Positions 8,068-15,731 of a stretch of 64,000 nucleotides of DNA are shown one piece after another. The notes under the pieces are model-generated. The model searched no databases, was not told the origin of the DNA, and worked only from the letters and a program-made list of their open reading frames with translations. Position numbers and translations under genes: made by a program. How positions within the stretch are numbered: position 1 is the stretch's first letter; each line of letters begins with the position of its first letter. The DNA comes from Bacteroidales bacterium UBA4333 (GTDB lineage Bacteria > Bacteroidota > Bacteroidia > Bacteroidales > Paludibacteraceae), in the NCBI GenBank assembly GCA_002394335.1, contig DGTP01000004.1, positions 62,001 through 126,000 on the forward strand. Reading direction: 5' to 3'.

Positions 8068-9534
8068 ATGAATGACGTTAAAAAAGCTGTCATGACCAAC
8101 TGGCGTTGGGTCATGTGTGCGATGCTTTTCTTCGCCACTACGGTTAACTACATGGACCGTCAGGTTCTGTCGTTGACCTTCAAAGAGTTTATTCAGCCTG
8201 AGTTCCACTGGACCGACTCCGATTACGGAACCATCACAGGTGTGTTCTCCATCGCGTATGCTATCTTCTGCCTCTTTGCCGGTAAGTTCATCGACTGGAT
8301 GGGCACGAAGAAAGGTTACCTGATTGCCATCGTAGTATGGTCGTTAGGTGCCGTAATGCACGCCGGCTGCGGTTGGGTAACCGAGAATATCGTAGGTGTA
8401 GCAGACAAGGCTGCACTGTTGGAAGCGACCGGAACAATCGTTAGTACCATCTCGATGGTGAGTGTGTATCTGTTCCTGTTCTGCCGTCTGATCTTGGGAC
8501 TTGGTGAGGCAGGTAACTTCCCTGCAGCTATCAAAGTGACCGCAGAGTATTTCCCGAAGAAAGACCGCGCGTTTGCTACCGCCCTGTTCAACGCAGGTGC
8601 GTCTGTAGGTGCGTTGGCCGCTCCGGCTACTATCCCTCTGTTAGCCAAGAGCCTCGGATGGGAGTGGGCGTTCATCATCATCGGTGCGCTGGGCTTTATC
8701 TGGGCAGGTATCTGGATCTTTGTCTATGACAAACCGGAAGAGTCCGCTCACGTGAACGAGGCTGAGTTGGAGTATATCCACCAAGACGACCGGAGCGTCT
8801 CCGGAGACGGACAGCCATCCGGTGAGAAAGCTGAAAGCAAGGAGGAGAAACAGATGTCGTTTGCTGAGGCATTCAAGCACAAACAGACATGGTCGTTTGC
8901 GTTCGGTAAGTTCATGACCGACGGCGTATGGTGGTTCTTCCTCTTCTGGGCTCCGGCATATTTCCAGGACCAGTTCGGTATCAAGGCTTCCGACCCGCAG
9001 GGTATTGCGCTGATTTTCACGCTGTACGCTATCGTGACGGTCATCTCGCTGTTTGGCGGATACTTGCCTAAGATCTTCGTAGAGAAGAAAGGCATGGAGC
9101 CATATGCAGGCCGTATGCGTGCGATGTTGATTTTTGCGTTCTTCCCGATTTTCGCGCTGTTCGCACAGCCGCTCGGCGGTATCTATGGTCCTTGGGCTGT
9201 TGCTATCATCATCGGTATCGTGGGTGCTGCTCACCAGAGCTGGAGCGCGAATATCTTCTCCACCACGGGTGACATGTTCCCGAAATCGGCTGTCGCTACC
9301 ATCACCGGTATCGGTGCCATGGCTGGCGGAGTAGGTTCGTTCCTGATTAACAAAGGTTCGGGTATGCTCTTTGACCATGCAGCCCGGTTAGGCGACGCCT
9401 TTGCTTTCGCAGGCTTCACCGGCAAACCGGCAGCTTACATGATCGTGTTCTGCATCTGTGCCGTAGCTTATCTCATCGGCTGGAGCGTTATGAAAGCGCT
9501 TGTGCCTAAGTACCAACCTGTAGTAGTTGACTAA
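8068..9534 (+). CDS. MFS transporter, hexuronate/ACS type (ExuT-like)
   Basis: A 488-residue major-facilitator transporter with about 12 hydrophobic segments. TTVNYMDRQVLSLTFKEFI and the loop GKFIDWMGTKKGYLIAI (MFS D-x-x-G-x-K/R motif A) are typical of the anion:cation symporter family, which includes hexuronate importers. FCRLILGLGEAGNFPAAIKV matches the ACS signature G-x-G-E-A-x-x-x-P. A charged cytosolic loop (residues about 235-265) divides the halves. Position after kdgK-eda makes glucuronate/galacturonate import the best inference. An unusually stable hairpin follows the stop. Confidence 0.88.
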   Translation: MNDVKKAVMTNWRWVMCAMLFFATTVNYMDRQVLSLTFKEFIQPEFHWTDSDYGTITGVFSIAYAIFCLFAGKFIDWMGTKKGYLIAIVVWSLGAVMHAGCGWVTENIVGVADKAALLEATGTIVSTISMVSVYLFLFCRLILGLGEAGNFPAAIKVTAEYFPKKDRAFATALFNAGASVGALAAPATIPLLAKSLGWEWAFIIIGALGFIWAGIWIFVYDKPEESAHVNEAELEYIHQDDRSVSGDGQPSGEKAESKEEKQMSFAEAFKHKQTWSFAFGKFMTDGVWWFFLFWAPAYFQDQFGIKASDPQGIALIFTLYAIVTVISLFGGYLPKIFVEKKGMEPYAGRMRAMLIFAFFPIFALFAQPLGGIYGPWAVAIIIGIVGAAHQSWSANIFSTTGDMFPKSAVATITGIGAMAGGVGSFLINKGSGMLFDHAARLGDAFAFAGFTGKPAAYMIVFCICAVAYLIGWSVMKALVPKYQPVVVD

Positions 9535-9543
9535 TAATTGTCG

Positions 9544-9581
9544 TGCGTTGCCTTCCCCGTTGCAAGAGGGAAGGCAACGCA
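9544..9581 (+). terminator. Strong hairpin between the transporter and the pyrophosphatase gene
   Basis: A perfect 14 bp stem (TGCGTTGCCTTCCC 9544-9557 / GGGAAGGCAACGCA 9568-9581) with a 10 nt loop. No T-run follows. It ends the uronate operon or separates two mRNA segments. It also argues against any pyrophosphatase start upstream of 9616. Confidence 0.65.
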
Positions 9582-9615
9582 TACCCGAAATCCTGAAAAA
9601 CACACCTTAATATAT

Positions 9616-11826
9616 ATGGATATAACAATGATTATGTATGTCGTCTTGGCGGCATCTGTTTTGGCACTGTCGTTTGCCTATTATTTCTATCGCTCAATGC
9701 TGGGCAAGGACGAGGGAACGGAACTCATGCGAACCATCGCTTCCCACGTCCGCAAGGGCGCTATGGCGTACCTCAAACAGCAGTACAAGGTGGTGACAAT
9801 AGTCTTCGCCGTTCTGGCTGCTATCTTTGCCGTTATGGCGTATTTCAATCTCCAGAATGGTATAGTCTGGTTCGCATTCCTTACCGGAGGTTTCTTCTCC
9901 GGCTTGGCAGGATTCTTCGGCATGAAGACTGCCACGTATGCCTCTGCGCGCACCGCTAATGCGGCACGCCGTAGCCTTAATGCCGGCCTTCAGGTGGCTT
10001 TCCGTTCGGGAGCCGTAATGGGTCTGACGGTCGTCGGACTCGCGCTGCTTGACATATCAGGCTGGTTTCTTGTTTTGCATAATACGGGTCTTCTCGCCCT
10101 TGTAGGCGCGGACGCAGACCTCATCACCATAACCACTACCATGCTTACTTTCGGTATGGGCGCTTCGACCCAGGCACTTTTTGCACGCGTCGGCGGTGGT
10201 ATCTATACCAAGGCAGCCGATGTCGGTGCCGACCTGGTAGGTAAGACCGAGTACAATATCCCGGAGGACGACCCCCGCAACCCCGCCACTATTGCTGATA
10301 ACGTCGGTGACAATGTGGGCGATGTGGCAGGTATGGGTGCAGACCTCTATGAGAGCTATGCCGGTTCCATTCTGGCTACGATGGCGCTTGGCGCTTCGGC
10401 GTTTGCCACCTCGGCGGTCGAGGGACTCCAGCTTAAAGCCGTTCTTGCGCCTTCGCTCATCGCCGCTTGCGGAGTGTTGCTTTCGATTATCGGTATATAC
10501 CTTGTCAAGACCAAAGAAAACGCCGGAATGAAAGAACTGCTGCGTGCACTGGCTATCGGTACCAATACCGCCGCGTGTCTTATTGCGGTGGCTACTTTTG
10601 GTATCTTCGCCTGGCTCTTCGGTACCGGCACCTCCCTCTGGTGGCAGGTGTCGCTTTCCGTGGTGGTCGGACTCCTTTCGGGGGTTATTATCGGACAGTC
10701 CACCGAATACTACACCTCCCAGACTTTCCGCCCGACGCAGAAGGTGTCCGAGAGCTCGCAGACCGGTCCTGCTACCGTGATTATCTCCGGTCTGGGATTA
10801 GGAATGCTCTCTACCGCCGTTCCTGTTATCACTGTCGGTGTGGCGATTATCCTGGCATACCTCTGCGCCAACGGTTTTGCCGTGGAACTCACTGCGCAGA
10901 ACCTCTCCATGGGACTGTACGGTATCGGCATCGCCGCTGTAGGAATGCTCTCTACCTTGGGAATAACCTTGGCCACCGATGCCTATGGACCTATAGCCGA
11001 TAATGCCGGAGGCAACGCAGAGATGTCGCATCTGCCGGCTGAGGTGCGCCAGCGCACCGATGCACTCGATGCACTCGGCAACACCACTGCCGCTACCGGC
11101 AAAGGTTTTGCTATCGGCAGTGCCGCACTCACGGCACTCGCACTTCTCGCTTCTTATGTGGAGGAGATCAAGATTGCCCTCGTCCGCTTGGGACAAGATC
11201 TGCCCAACGGTGTTCAGGCTGCTCAGGCTACACTGGTTGATTTCATGGAGGCATATAATGTCAATCTCATGAATCCCGTCGTGCTCGTCGGAATCTTCAT
11301 CGGTTCGATGATGGCTTTCCTTTTCTGCGGACTGACGATGAACGCTGTCGGACGCGCTGCACAGAAGATGGTGGAGGAAGTGCGTCGGCAGTTCCGCACT
11401 ATAGCAGGCATCCTTGAAGGCAAAGCCGATCCCGATTACGCCCGTTGTGTAGAGATCTCCACGCGCGGGGCACAGCGTGAAATGCTCCTGCCGTCTATCC
11501 TGGCGATTGTCGTGCCTATCCTCACGGGACTCATCCTCGGTGTAGCCGGTGTGCTGGGACTCCTCATCGGAGGCTTGGCTACGGGATTTGTGCTGGCGGT
11601 CTTCATGGCGAATGCCGGCGGCGCATGGGATAATGCCAAGAAATATGTCGAGGAAGGGCATTTCGGCGGCAAAGGCTCCGAATGCCACAAGGCTACCGTG
11701 GTCGGTGACACTGTCGGCGATCCGTTCAAAGACACCGCAGGTCCCAGTCTTAATATCCTGATCAAACTCATGTCGATGGTCTCCATCGTCATGGCAGGAC
11801 TTACTGTTACATGCCACTTATTATAA
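9616..11826 (+). CDS. hppA: Membrane-bound ion-translocating pyrophosphatase
   Basis: This 736-residue, about 16-helix membrane protein couples PPi hydrolysis to H+ and/or Na+ export. The catalytic loop DVGADLVGKTEYNIPEDDP followed by NVGDNVGDVAGMGADLYESY is diagnostic, as is the C-terminal VVGDTVGDPFKDTAGPS. GNTTAATGKG has Ala at the position that is Lys in K+-independent enzymes, so by established family rules it should be K+-dependent; many Bacteroidetes members pump Na+ with or without H+. I chose ATG 9616 (MDITMIMYVVLAAS) because the longer frame from 9538 runs through the hairpin at 9544-9581. The M13 peptidase gene begins 9 bp after its stop. Confidence 0.95.
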   Translation: MDITMIMYVVLAASVLALSFAYYFYRSMLGKDEGTELMRTIASHVRKGAMAYLKQQYKVVTIVFAVLAAIFAVMAYFNLQNGIVWFAFLTGGFFSGLAGFFGMKTATYASARTANAARRSLNAGLQVAFRSGAVMGLTVVGLALLDISGWFLVLHNTGLLALVGADADLITITTTMLTFGMGASTQALFARVGGGIYTKAADVGADLVGKTEYNIPEDDPRNPATIADNVGDNVGDVAGMGADLYESYAGSILATMALGASAFATSAVEGLQLKAVLAPSLIAACGVLLSIIGIYLVKTKENAGMKELLRALAIGTNTAACLIAVATFGIFAWLFGTGTSLWWQVSLSVVVGLLSGVIIGQSTEYYTSQTFRPTQKVSESSQTGPATVIISGLGLGMLSTAVPVITVGVAIILAYLCANGFAVELTAQNLSMGLYGIGIAAVGMLSTLGITLATDAYGPIADNAGGNAEMSHLPAEVRQRTDALDALGNTTAATGKGFAIGSAALTALALLASYVEEIKIALVRLGQDLPNGVQAAQATLVDFMEAYNVNLMNPVVLVGIFIGSMMAFLFCGLTMNAVGRAAQKMVEEVRRQFRTIAGILEGKADPDYARCVEISTRGAQREMLLPSILAIVVPILTGLILGVAGVLGLLIGGLATGFVLAVFMANAGGAWDNAKKYVEEGHFGGKGSECHKATVVGDTVGDPFKDTAGPSLNILIKLMSMVSIVMAGLTVTCHLL

Positions 11827-11835
11827 TGATTTGAT

Positions 11836-13851
11836 ATGAAAAAGTATTATTTTCCTTTATTGCTTATGGCAACTCTCTTAACTGCCTGCCACTCACAGCG
11901 TGGCATCGGCATCAAAACTGAAAACCTCGATCCTAAAACCAACCCCCAGCAGGATTTCTATCAGTATGCCTGCGGCGGATGGATGCAAGCGAACCCTCTG
12001 ACCGATGAATACAGCCGTTTCGGCTCGTTCGACCAACTGGGACTGAACAACCTCAAGCAGGTCAACGGACTTATCCAGCAGCTGGCGGAACACTCCCATG
12101 CCAAAGGCTCGATCGAGCAGAAGATAGGGGACCTCTACAACCTCGCCATGGACACCGCCCGCCGCAACCGCGAGGGGGACGAGCCGCTCCGCGAGACCCT
12201 TTCGCATATCGCCTCTATCTCCTCCCGCTCGCAGCTCTCGCAGCACCTTGGCGGCGCTATGGAGTACGGGCTGTGGGCACTCTATGTAGATGCCGACGCC
12301 ATGAACTCCTCGATGAACATCCTCAACGAGGCACAGGCAGGTTTCGCGCTCGGCGAGAAAGAGTATTATCTCGACCAGGACGACCACACCAAGATGATCC
12401 GCGCCGAGTATCTCAAGCACGTGGAGAAGATGTTCGAGCTCTTCGATTTCTCGGCTCCCGCGCAGCGTGCGCAGACGGTTCTGCGTCTCGAGACCAGACT
12501 GGCTACCGCCGCCTTCAATAATGTCGAACTCCGCGACCCGCAGGCTAACTACAACAAGATGTCCATCGCCGAGCTCCAGGCGCTCGTGCCCGAAGTGGAC
12601 TGGAACACCTATTTCAAGGCACTCGGTATAGCCCCCTCGTGTATCTCCGTGGGACAGATCCGCCACCTGCAGGAGTGCGGCAAGATGCTTGCTGACGAAC
12701 CGCTCGAAGACCTCAAGACACTCTTCGCTTGGCAGGCTATCGACGGCGCCGCAGGATACCTCAGCGACGAGGTCTATATGCAGAACTTCCATTTCTACGG
12801 GGAGATACTCAGCGGCAAGAAAGAGCCTTCGCCGCTCTGGAAACGCGCCGTAGGTATCGTCAACGGCACCCTTGGAGAGGCTGTAGGCCAGATGTATGTC
12901 AAGCAGTATTTCCCGGAGGAGAACAAGGAGCGCATGCTCAAACTCGTTCATAACCTCCAGAAATCGCTCGGCGAGCGCATTAAAGCACTCACATGGATGT
13001 CCGATGAAACCAAGCAGAAAGCCCTGGAGAAACTGGACGCTTTCACCATCAAAATCGGCTATCCCGACAAGTGGCGCGACTATACCGCACTCGCTATCGA
13101 CCCCAAGGACAGCTATTACGCCAACCTCATGCGCGCTGCCAAGTTCGAGCAGGATTATAGCATGTCCTTCCTCGACAAGCCGGTTGACAAACAGAAGTGG
13201 TACATGACGCCGCAGACCGTGAATGCCTACTACAACCCCTCGTCCAACGAGATCTGTTTCCCGGCAGGTATTCTCCAGTACCCCTTCTTTGACATGAGTG
13301 CGGACGACGCTTTCAACTACGGCGCCATCGGTGTGGTGATCGGACATGAGATGACCCACGGCTTCGACGACCAGGGATGCCAGTTCGACAAGGACGGCAA
13401 CATGATCAACTGGTGGACGGAAGAGGACAAGAGCCGTTTTGACGCCCGCACGCAGGTGATGGTGGACTATTTCAACGGCATAGAGGTTGCTGAGGGCGTG
13501 CACGCCAACGGCGCTTTCACCCTCGGCGAGAACATAGCCGACCACGGCGGACTCCAGATCAGCTACCAGGCGTTCTGCAACAACGAGGCTTCCAAGCCAG
13601 CCAAGGAGCGTCTCAAGACGGTCAAGGGCTTCACGCCGGCGCAGCGTTTCTTCTTGGCGTATGCCAATGTGTGGGCGGGTAATATCCGTCCGGAGGAGAT
13701 TTTGCAGCGCACCAAGTCGGATCCTCACTCGCTCGGGCGCTGGCGTGTGAACGGCGCTCTGCCGCATATCGGCGCGTGGTACGATGCGTTTGGTATCACA
13801 CCGGCTTCGCCATTGTATGTTGCACCGCAAAAACGAGTATCGATATGGTAA
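11836..13851 (+). CDS. M13-family zinc metallopeptidase, lipoprotein (PepO-like)
   Basis: A 671-residue neprilysin-like endopeptidase. The signal MKKYYFPLLLMATLLTACHS ends in a lipobox (LTAC), predicting a lipid-anchored periplasmic or surface protein. The N-terminal NPQQDFYQYACGGWM is the family's start. The zinc site is VIGHEMTHGFDDQG (HExxH at about 504-508) with the third ligand in LGENIADHGG. The C-terminal RTKSDPHSLGRWRVNGAL resembles the substrate-binding end of M13 peptidases. The length is normal. It lies just after hppA and overlaps the Dabb gene by 7 nt, implying translational coupling. Confidence 0.95.
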   Translation: MKKYYFPLLLMATLLTACHSQRGIGIKTENLDPKTNPQQDFYQYACGGWMQANPLTDEYSRFGSFDQLGLNNLKQVNGLIQQLAEHSHAKGSIEQKIGDLYNLAMDTARRNREGDEPLRETLSHIASISSRSQLSQHLGGAMEYGLWALYVDADAMNSSMNILNEAQAGFALGEKEYYLDQDDHTKMIRAEYLKHVEKMFELFDFSAPAQRAQTVLRLETRLATAAFNNVELRDPQANYNKMSIAELQALVPEVDWNTYFKALGIAPSCISVGQIRHLQECGKMLADEPLEDLKTLFAWQAIDGAAGYLSDEVYMQNFHFYGEILSGKKEPSPLWKRAVGIVNGTLGEAVGQMYVKQYFPEENKERMLKLVHNLQKSLGERIKALTWMSDETKQKALEKLDAFTIKIGYPDKWRDYTALAIDPKDSYYANLMRAAKFEQDYSMSFLDKPVDKQKWYMTPQTVNAYYNPSSNEICFPAGILQYPFFDMSADDAFNYGAIGVVIGHEMTHGFDDQGCQFDKDGNMINWWTEEDKSRFDARTQVMVDYFNGIEVAEGVHANGAFTLGENIADHGGLQISYQAFCNNEASKPAKERLKTVKGFTPAQRFFLAYANVWAGNIRPEEILQRTKSDPHSLGRWRVNGALPHIGAWYDAFGITPASPLYVAPQKRVSIW

Positions 13852-14150
13852 AACACGTTGTTTTCTTCCGTCTCAAGGATGAGGCGGAAGGTAACTCCAA
13901 AGCTGCGAATGCCGCTATCATCAAGGAGCGTTTGCTTGCCTTGCGTTCCTTGGTGCCCGGCTTGCTTTCGGAGGAGGTGGGAGTGAATATCCCGAATGCG
14001 AAGAACACGGATTTTGATATCTGTCTGGAGTGTACGTTTGACACATGGGAGGACTTGAACACGTATGCCACCCATCCGGAGCACCTCAAGGTGGTGGATT
14101 TCATCCTCCGGTGCAAGGAAGCCCGTTCGGCAGTGGACTACGAGCTGTAA
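13845..14150 (+). CDS. Stress-responsive A/B barrel (Dabb) domain protein
   Basis: A 101-residue ferredoxin-fold protein. MVKHVVFFRLKDEAEG and the ending TYATHPEHLKVVDFILRCKE match the Dabb family, including the conserved H-P-x-H segment. Function is unknown for most bacterial members. I chose ATG 13845, which overlaps the M13 stop (ATGGTAA); a longer frame from 13776 overlaps the peptidase coding region and adds non-family residues. Cytosolic, probably a dimer. Confidence 0.85.
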   Translation: MVKHVVFFRLKDEAEGNSKAANAAIIKERLLALRSLVPGLLSEEVGVNIPNAKNTDFDICLECTFDTWEDLNTYATHPEHLKVVDFILRCKEARSAVDYEL

Positions 14151-14152
14151 GC

Positions 14153-14227
14153 TTCTGTTGATTTACGATTTATTGATGTACGATGTACGATTTATTTACG
14201 ATTTGCCGCTTCGCGGTAATGTACGAT
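14153..14227 (+). repeat. Degenerate TTTACGATnTACGAT microsatellite
   Basis: Words TGATTTACGATTTATTGA, TGTACGATGTACGATTT and ATTTACGATTTGCC follow the Dabb stop. They are the same family as the 7905-8060 spacer. No gene is seen. Confidence 0.55.
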
Positions 14228-14235
14228 TCCTTATA

Positions 14236-14269
14236 AGAAAAGAGAGTTGGTTTTGCCAACTCTCTTTTC
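14236..14269 (-). terminator. Hairpin terminator of tRNA-Leu (probably bidirectional)
   Basis: A perfect stem of about 15 bp (AGAAAAGAGAGTTGG / CCAACTCTCTTTTCT) with a 5 nt loop sits against the 3' end of tRNA-Leu, its last base overlapping the CCA. On the minus strand it ends in TCTCTTTTCTTAT. It can serve both tRNA-Leu and the convergent M13-Dabb transcript. Confidence 0.75.
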
Positions 14270-14592
14270 TGGTACCGCGAGCGGGAATCGAACCCGCACA
14301 GCCATCACTGGCCAAGGGATTTTCGTACATTCGTTGTTGATCACTCAACGACTGCTTGGACTATGTCTTAACCTTATTCTTTCGAACTTAGGTTGCGGGT
14401 GTATAGTCTCTACACATTTAGGTTACCGTAAGGTTCCCACTTAGCTCGGCGTTCTTGGCATTTTAAGGCTGCCACATTCACCGAATTAGCCCGCTTCTAC
14501 TTCAAGCCTTTCGGCCTGAGCACTCTTTACCTTTTAATAAATTCGATCAGTTCGTTTAAGTCCCTCGTGTCTACCTATTCCACCATCACGGC
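14270..14592 (-). tRNA. tRNA-Leu(UAA), interrupted by a group I intron
   Basis: On the minus strand the 5' exon is 14592-14558 (GCCGTGATGGTGGAATAGG...GGGACTT) and the 3' exon is 14323-14270 (AAAATCCCTTGG...GGTACCA, CCA encoded). Joined, they give a 7 bp acceptor stem (GCCGTGA/TCGCGGT, two wobbles), anticodon arm GGGA-CTTAAAA-TCCC with anticodon UAA, a class II variable arm and T-arm GCGGGTTCGATTCCCGC. The intervening 234 nt sit after U34. The gene has a near-perfect promoter at 14620-14651. It should be functional only if the intron splices. Confidence 0.92.
14324..14557 (-). ncRNA. Group I self-splicing intron in the tRNA-Leu anticodon loop
   Basis: All core helices can be traced on the minus strand. 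P2 is TCAGGCC-GAAA-GGCTTGA. P3 is GCGGG with CCCGC. P4 is TCGGTG with CGCCGA, inside P/Q-like ATTCGGTGAATG and AACGCCGAGCTAAG. P5 is TGGCA/TGCCA. P7 is GACTAT (in GTAGAGACTATACA) with ATAGTC (in AAGACATAGTCC). P8 is AACCT/AGGTT. P9 is TCGTTGA/TCAACAACGA. The last intron base is G, as required, and a candidate internal guide GAGT (14522-14525) pairs with ACTT of the 5' exon through a U-G at the splice site. No homing endonuclease is encoded. The P1 loop would be long (about 32 nt). Confidence 0.88.
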
Positions 14593-14619
14593 TCGCTTGC
14601 TTTGCGGCGAAATCGGGCA

Positions 14620-14651
14620 CAAAGGTACAACAAATTTTGGACATATGCAAA
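14620..14651 (-). promoter_or_regulatory. Promoter for tRNA-Leu
   Basis: On the minus strand TTTGCATATGTCC begins with TTTG at 14651-14648 and TACCTTTG occupies 14627-14620 with a 20 bp spacer. It is almost identical over about 45 bp to the promoter at 20123-20154. Confidence 0.85.
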
Positions 14652-14668
14652 TAAAAAAGGATTTTTTC

Positions 14669-15104
14669 AGTCAAAAATTATCAAAAATTAAAGAAACATT
14701 CTTTTAGACCGGCGGCAAGAATGCCACCGAAAGGAACAATCAAGGGAGGCGCGGGGCTAAAGACCCGCGAAGCAAACGAAGAAGAAAGCTCCGCGGAATA
14801 CCGCGGGGGTTGTCCCAAAAATGGGACAAAAATGAAATCGTTGACTCGATAAAAGTCTGACAAAAGTCTGATAAGACCCTTGCGAAAAGACCGCTACGCT
14901 GTAAGACCGGCGCACACGCCTGATAGAATATATCTCGCGGCAAAATTCATGAAATAACCACGAGTTGCCTCTGACTTGCCTCTGATTTGCCTCTGACTTG
15001 CCCCTTACTTGCCCCTTACTTGTATGTCGGTTTTCATCTCCAAGCTCACTTTTTGCCGGATGATACTATGACGCTTAGGCGGGCACACTATCCCTGCAAT
15101 TCTC
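14669..15104 (+). repeat. Mosaic of dispersed repeat words (first copy)
   Basis: No gene is seen. Reading left to right: GGCGGCAAGAATGCCACCGA (about 14711), TTGTCCCAAAAATGGGACAA (palindromic, about 14810), GACTCGATAAAAGTC (about 14842), AAGACCGCTACGCTGTAAG (about 14887), then the 11-bp tandem array at 14965. The same words recur in a different order at 32630-32935, and the AAGACCGCT word also inside the NfnB-NfnA coding sequence. It is thus a patchwork of repeats rather than simple spacer. Confidence 0.7.
14965..15019 (+). repeat. 11-bp tandem repeat, five copies
   Basis: Units TTGCCTCTGAC, TTGCCTCTGAT, TTGCCTCTGAC, TTGCCCCTTAC and TTGCCCCTTAC, ending in TTG. The CCCTTAC variant also appears at 32770-32797. 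The 11 bp period equals that of the arrays at 5884 and 37951. Confidence 0.9.
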
Positions 15105-15186
15105 GAAAAAAACACAGTATTTTTATACTGCGATAGCAAAAAAATACATTTTTATTTGCATATGTCATAAAAAAGTTGTACTTTTG
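15105..15186 (+). repeat. Hairpin-plus-promoter cassette, copy A
   Basis: ATTCTCGAAAAAAACACAGT starts a stretch with hairpin CAGTAT-TTTT-ATACTG, an A-run, then TTTTTATTTGCATATGTC and TACTTTTG. The same arrangement, with high identity, is found at about 20070-20154. It looks like a terminator-like hairpin directly feeding a promoter. Confidence 0.65.
15155..15186 (+). promoter_or_regulatory. Promoter upstream of the exported-protein/peptide operon
   Basis: TTTG (15155-15158, within TTTGCATATGTC) and TACTTTTG (15179-15186) are spaced by 20 bp. The transcript would carry a leader of more than 500 nt before the ATG at 15732, including the stem at 15376-15464. Confidence 0.75.
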
Positions 15187-15731
15187 TACCCGATTTGAGT
15201 GGCTTACCGAATAGTTCGTTTTTTTTGAACCACCAAATTTTTCTTTGTTTTTTTCTACTTTTTATATATTTTTTCGCCTTTTGCATACATTTTTTTTGCA
15301 AAGCAGGCGAATTTTTACATTTTTATGCACCCTTTTCTTCTTCCCGCGGAGACCGCGTTATTTAAGGAAAAGAAGGCTGCCGAGGTGTTACATAGGGTAG
15401 GGTAAATTTAACTAAAAGCTTATGATTGCCGTCTTTCCGGCTGTCAGCACATTTCCTCGGCAGCACTAATGTTCATTTTCCGCATTATGATGGCTCAATC
15501 TATCCGAACTATTTTTGTACGCAATTTTGAGTAATCGGGGGTTTGGGCGTATTGTGCCTTCGCGCGTTATTGCGCGTATGTGCGCGTCATACCCGTGCGT
15601 GTACCATTATAATATATAAATATAATCCGGTTCAGCACGTTTCCCTTTCCATCCTTTCAAAGCGAACATTGCTATAACAAACTAATTAACGAGGGGCAAC
15701 CCTCACAAATATTAACTAAAAACATTTTATT
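15187..15731 (+). other. Long untranslated leader before the 15.7 kb gene
   Basis: No credible ORF or tRNA is present. It holds T-rich tracts (15215-15320), the CGCGGAGACCGCG hairpin (about 15347), the long-range stem at 15376-15464, an alternating GCGCGT-rich stretch (15560-15595) and a small GAGGG-GCAA-CCCTC hairpin (15692-15705) just before the AT-rich ribosome-binding region. Confidence 0.55.
15376..15464 (+). ncRNA. Candidate structured RNA element in the leader (unassigned)
   Basis: GCTGCCGAGG (15376-15385) is perfectly complementary to CCTCGGCAGC (15455-15464), enclosing 69 nt with a further GCCG-TCTTTC-CGGC hairpin and GTAGGGTAAATTTAAC. The 10 bp closing stem inside a long leader suggests a riboswitch-like or stand-alone RNA. 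I could not match it to a known class; TPP, SAM-I, cobalamin and c-di-GMP signatures are absent. Confidence 0.45.

Noticed and set aside
9538..9615. Longer N-terminus for the membrane pyrophosphatase
   Set aside because: The stretch runs through a 14 bp perfect hairpin, and family members start at the MDITMIMYVV-like segment.
11893..13830. 645-codon open frame antisense to the M13 peptidase gene
   Set aside because: It is a shadow caused by biased codon use on the real strand; it has no family motifs, no promoter and no ribosome-binding region. The same holds for long frames antisense to kdgK, hppA and feoB.
14244..14444. Small ORFs across tRNA-Leu
   Set aside because: They cover the tRNA exons and intron core; RNA structure explains the sequence fully.
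15376..15464. 6S RNA, SRP RNA or a known riboswitch
   Set aside because: Closing stem is suggestive, but length is too short for 6S and the SRP, TPP, SAM-I, cobalamin and c-di-GMP signatures are absent; left as unassigned.
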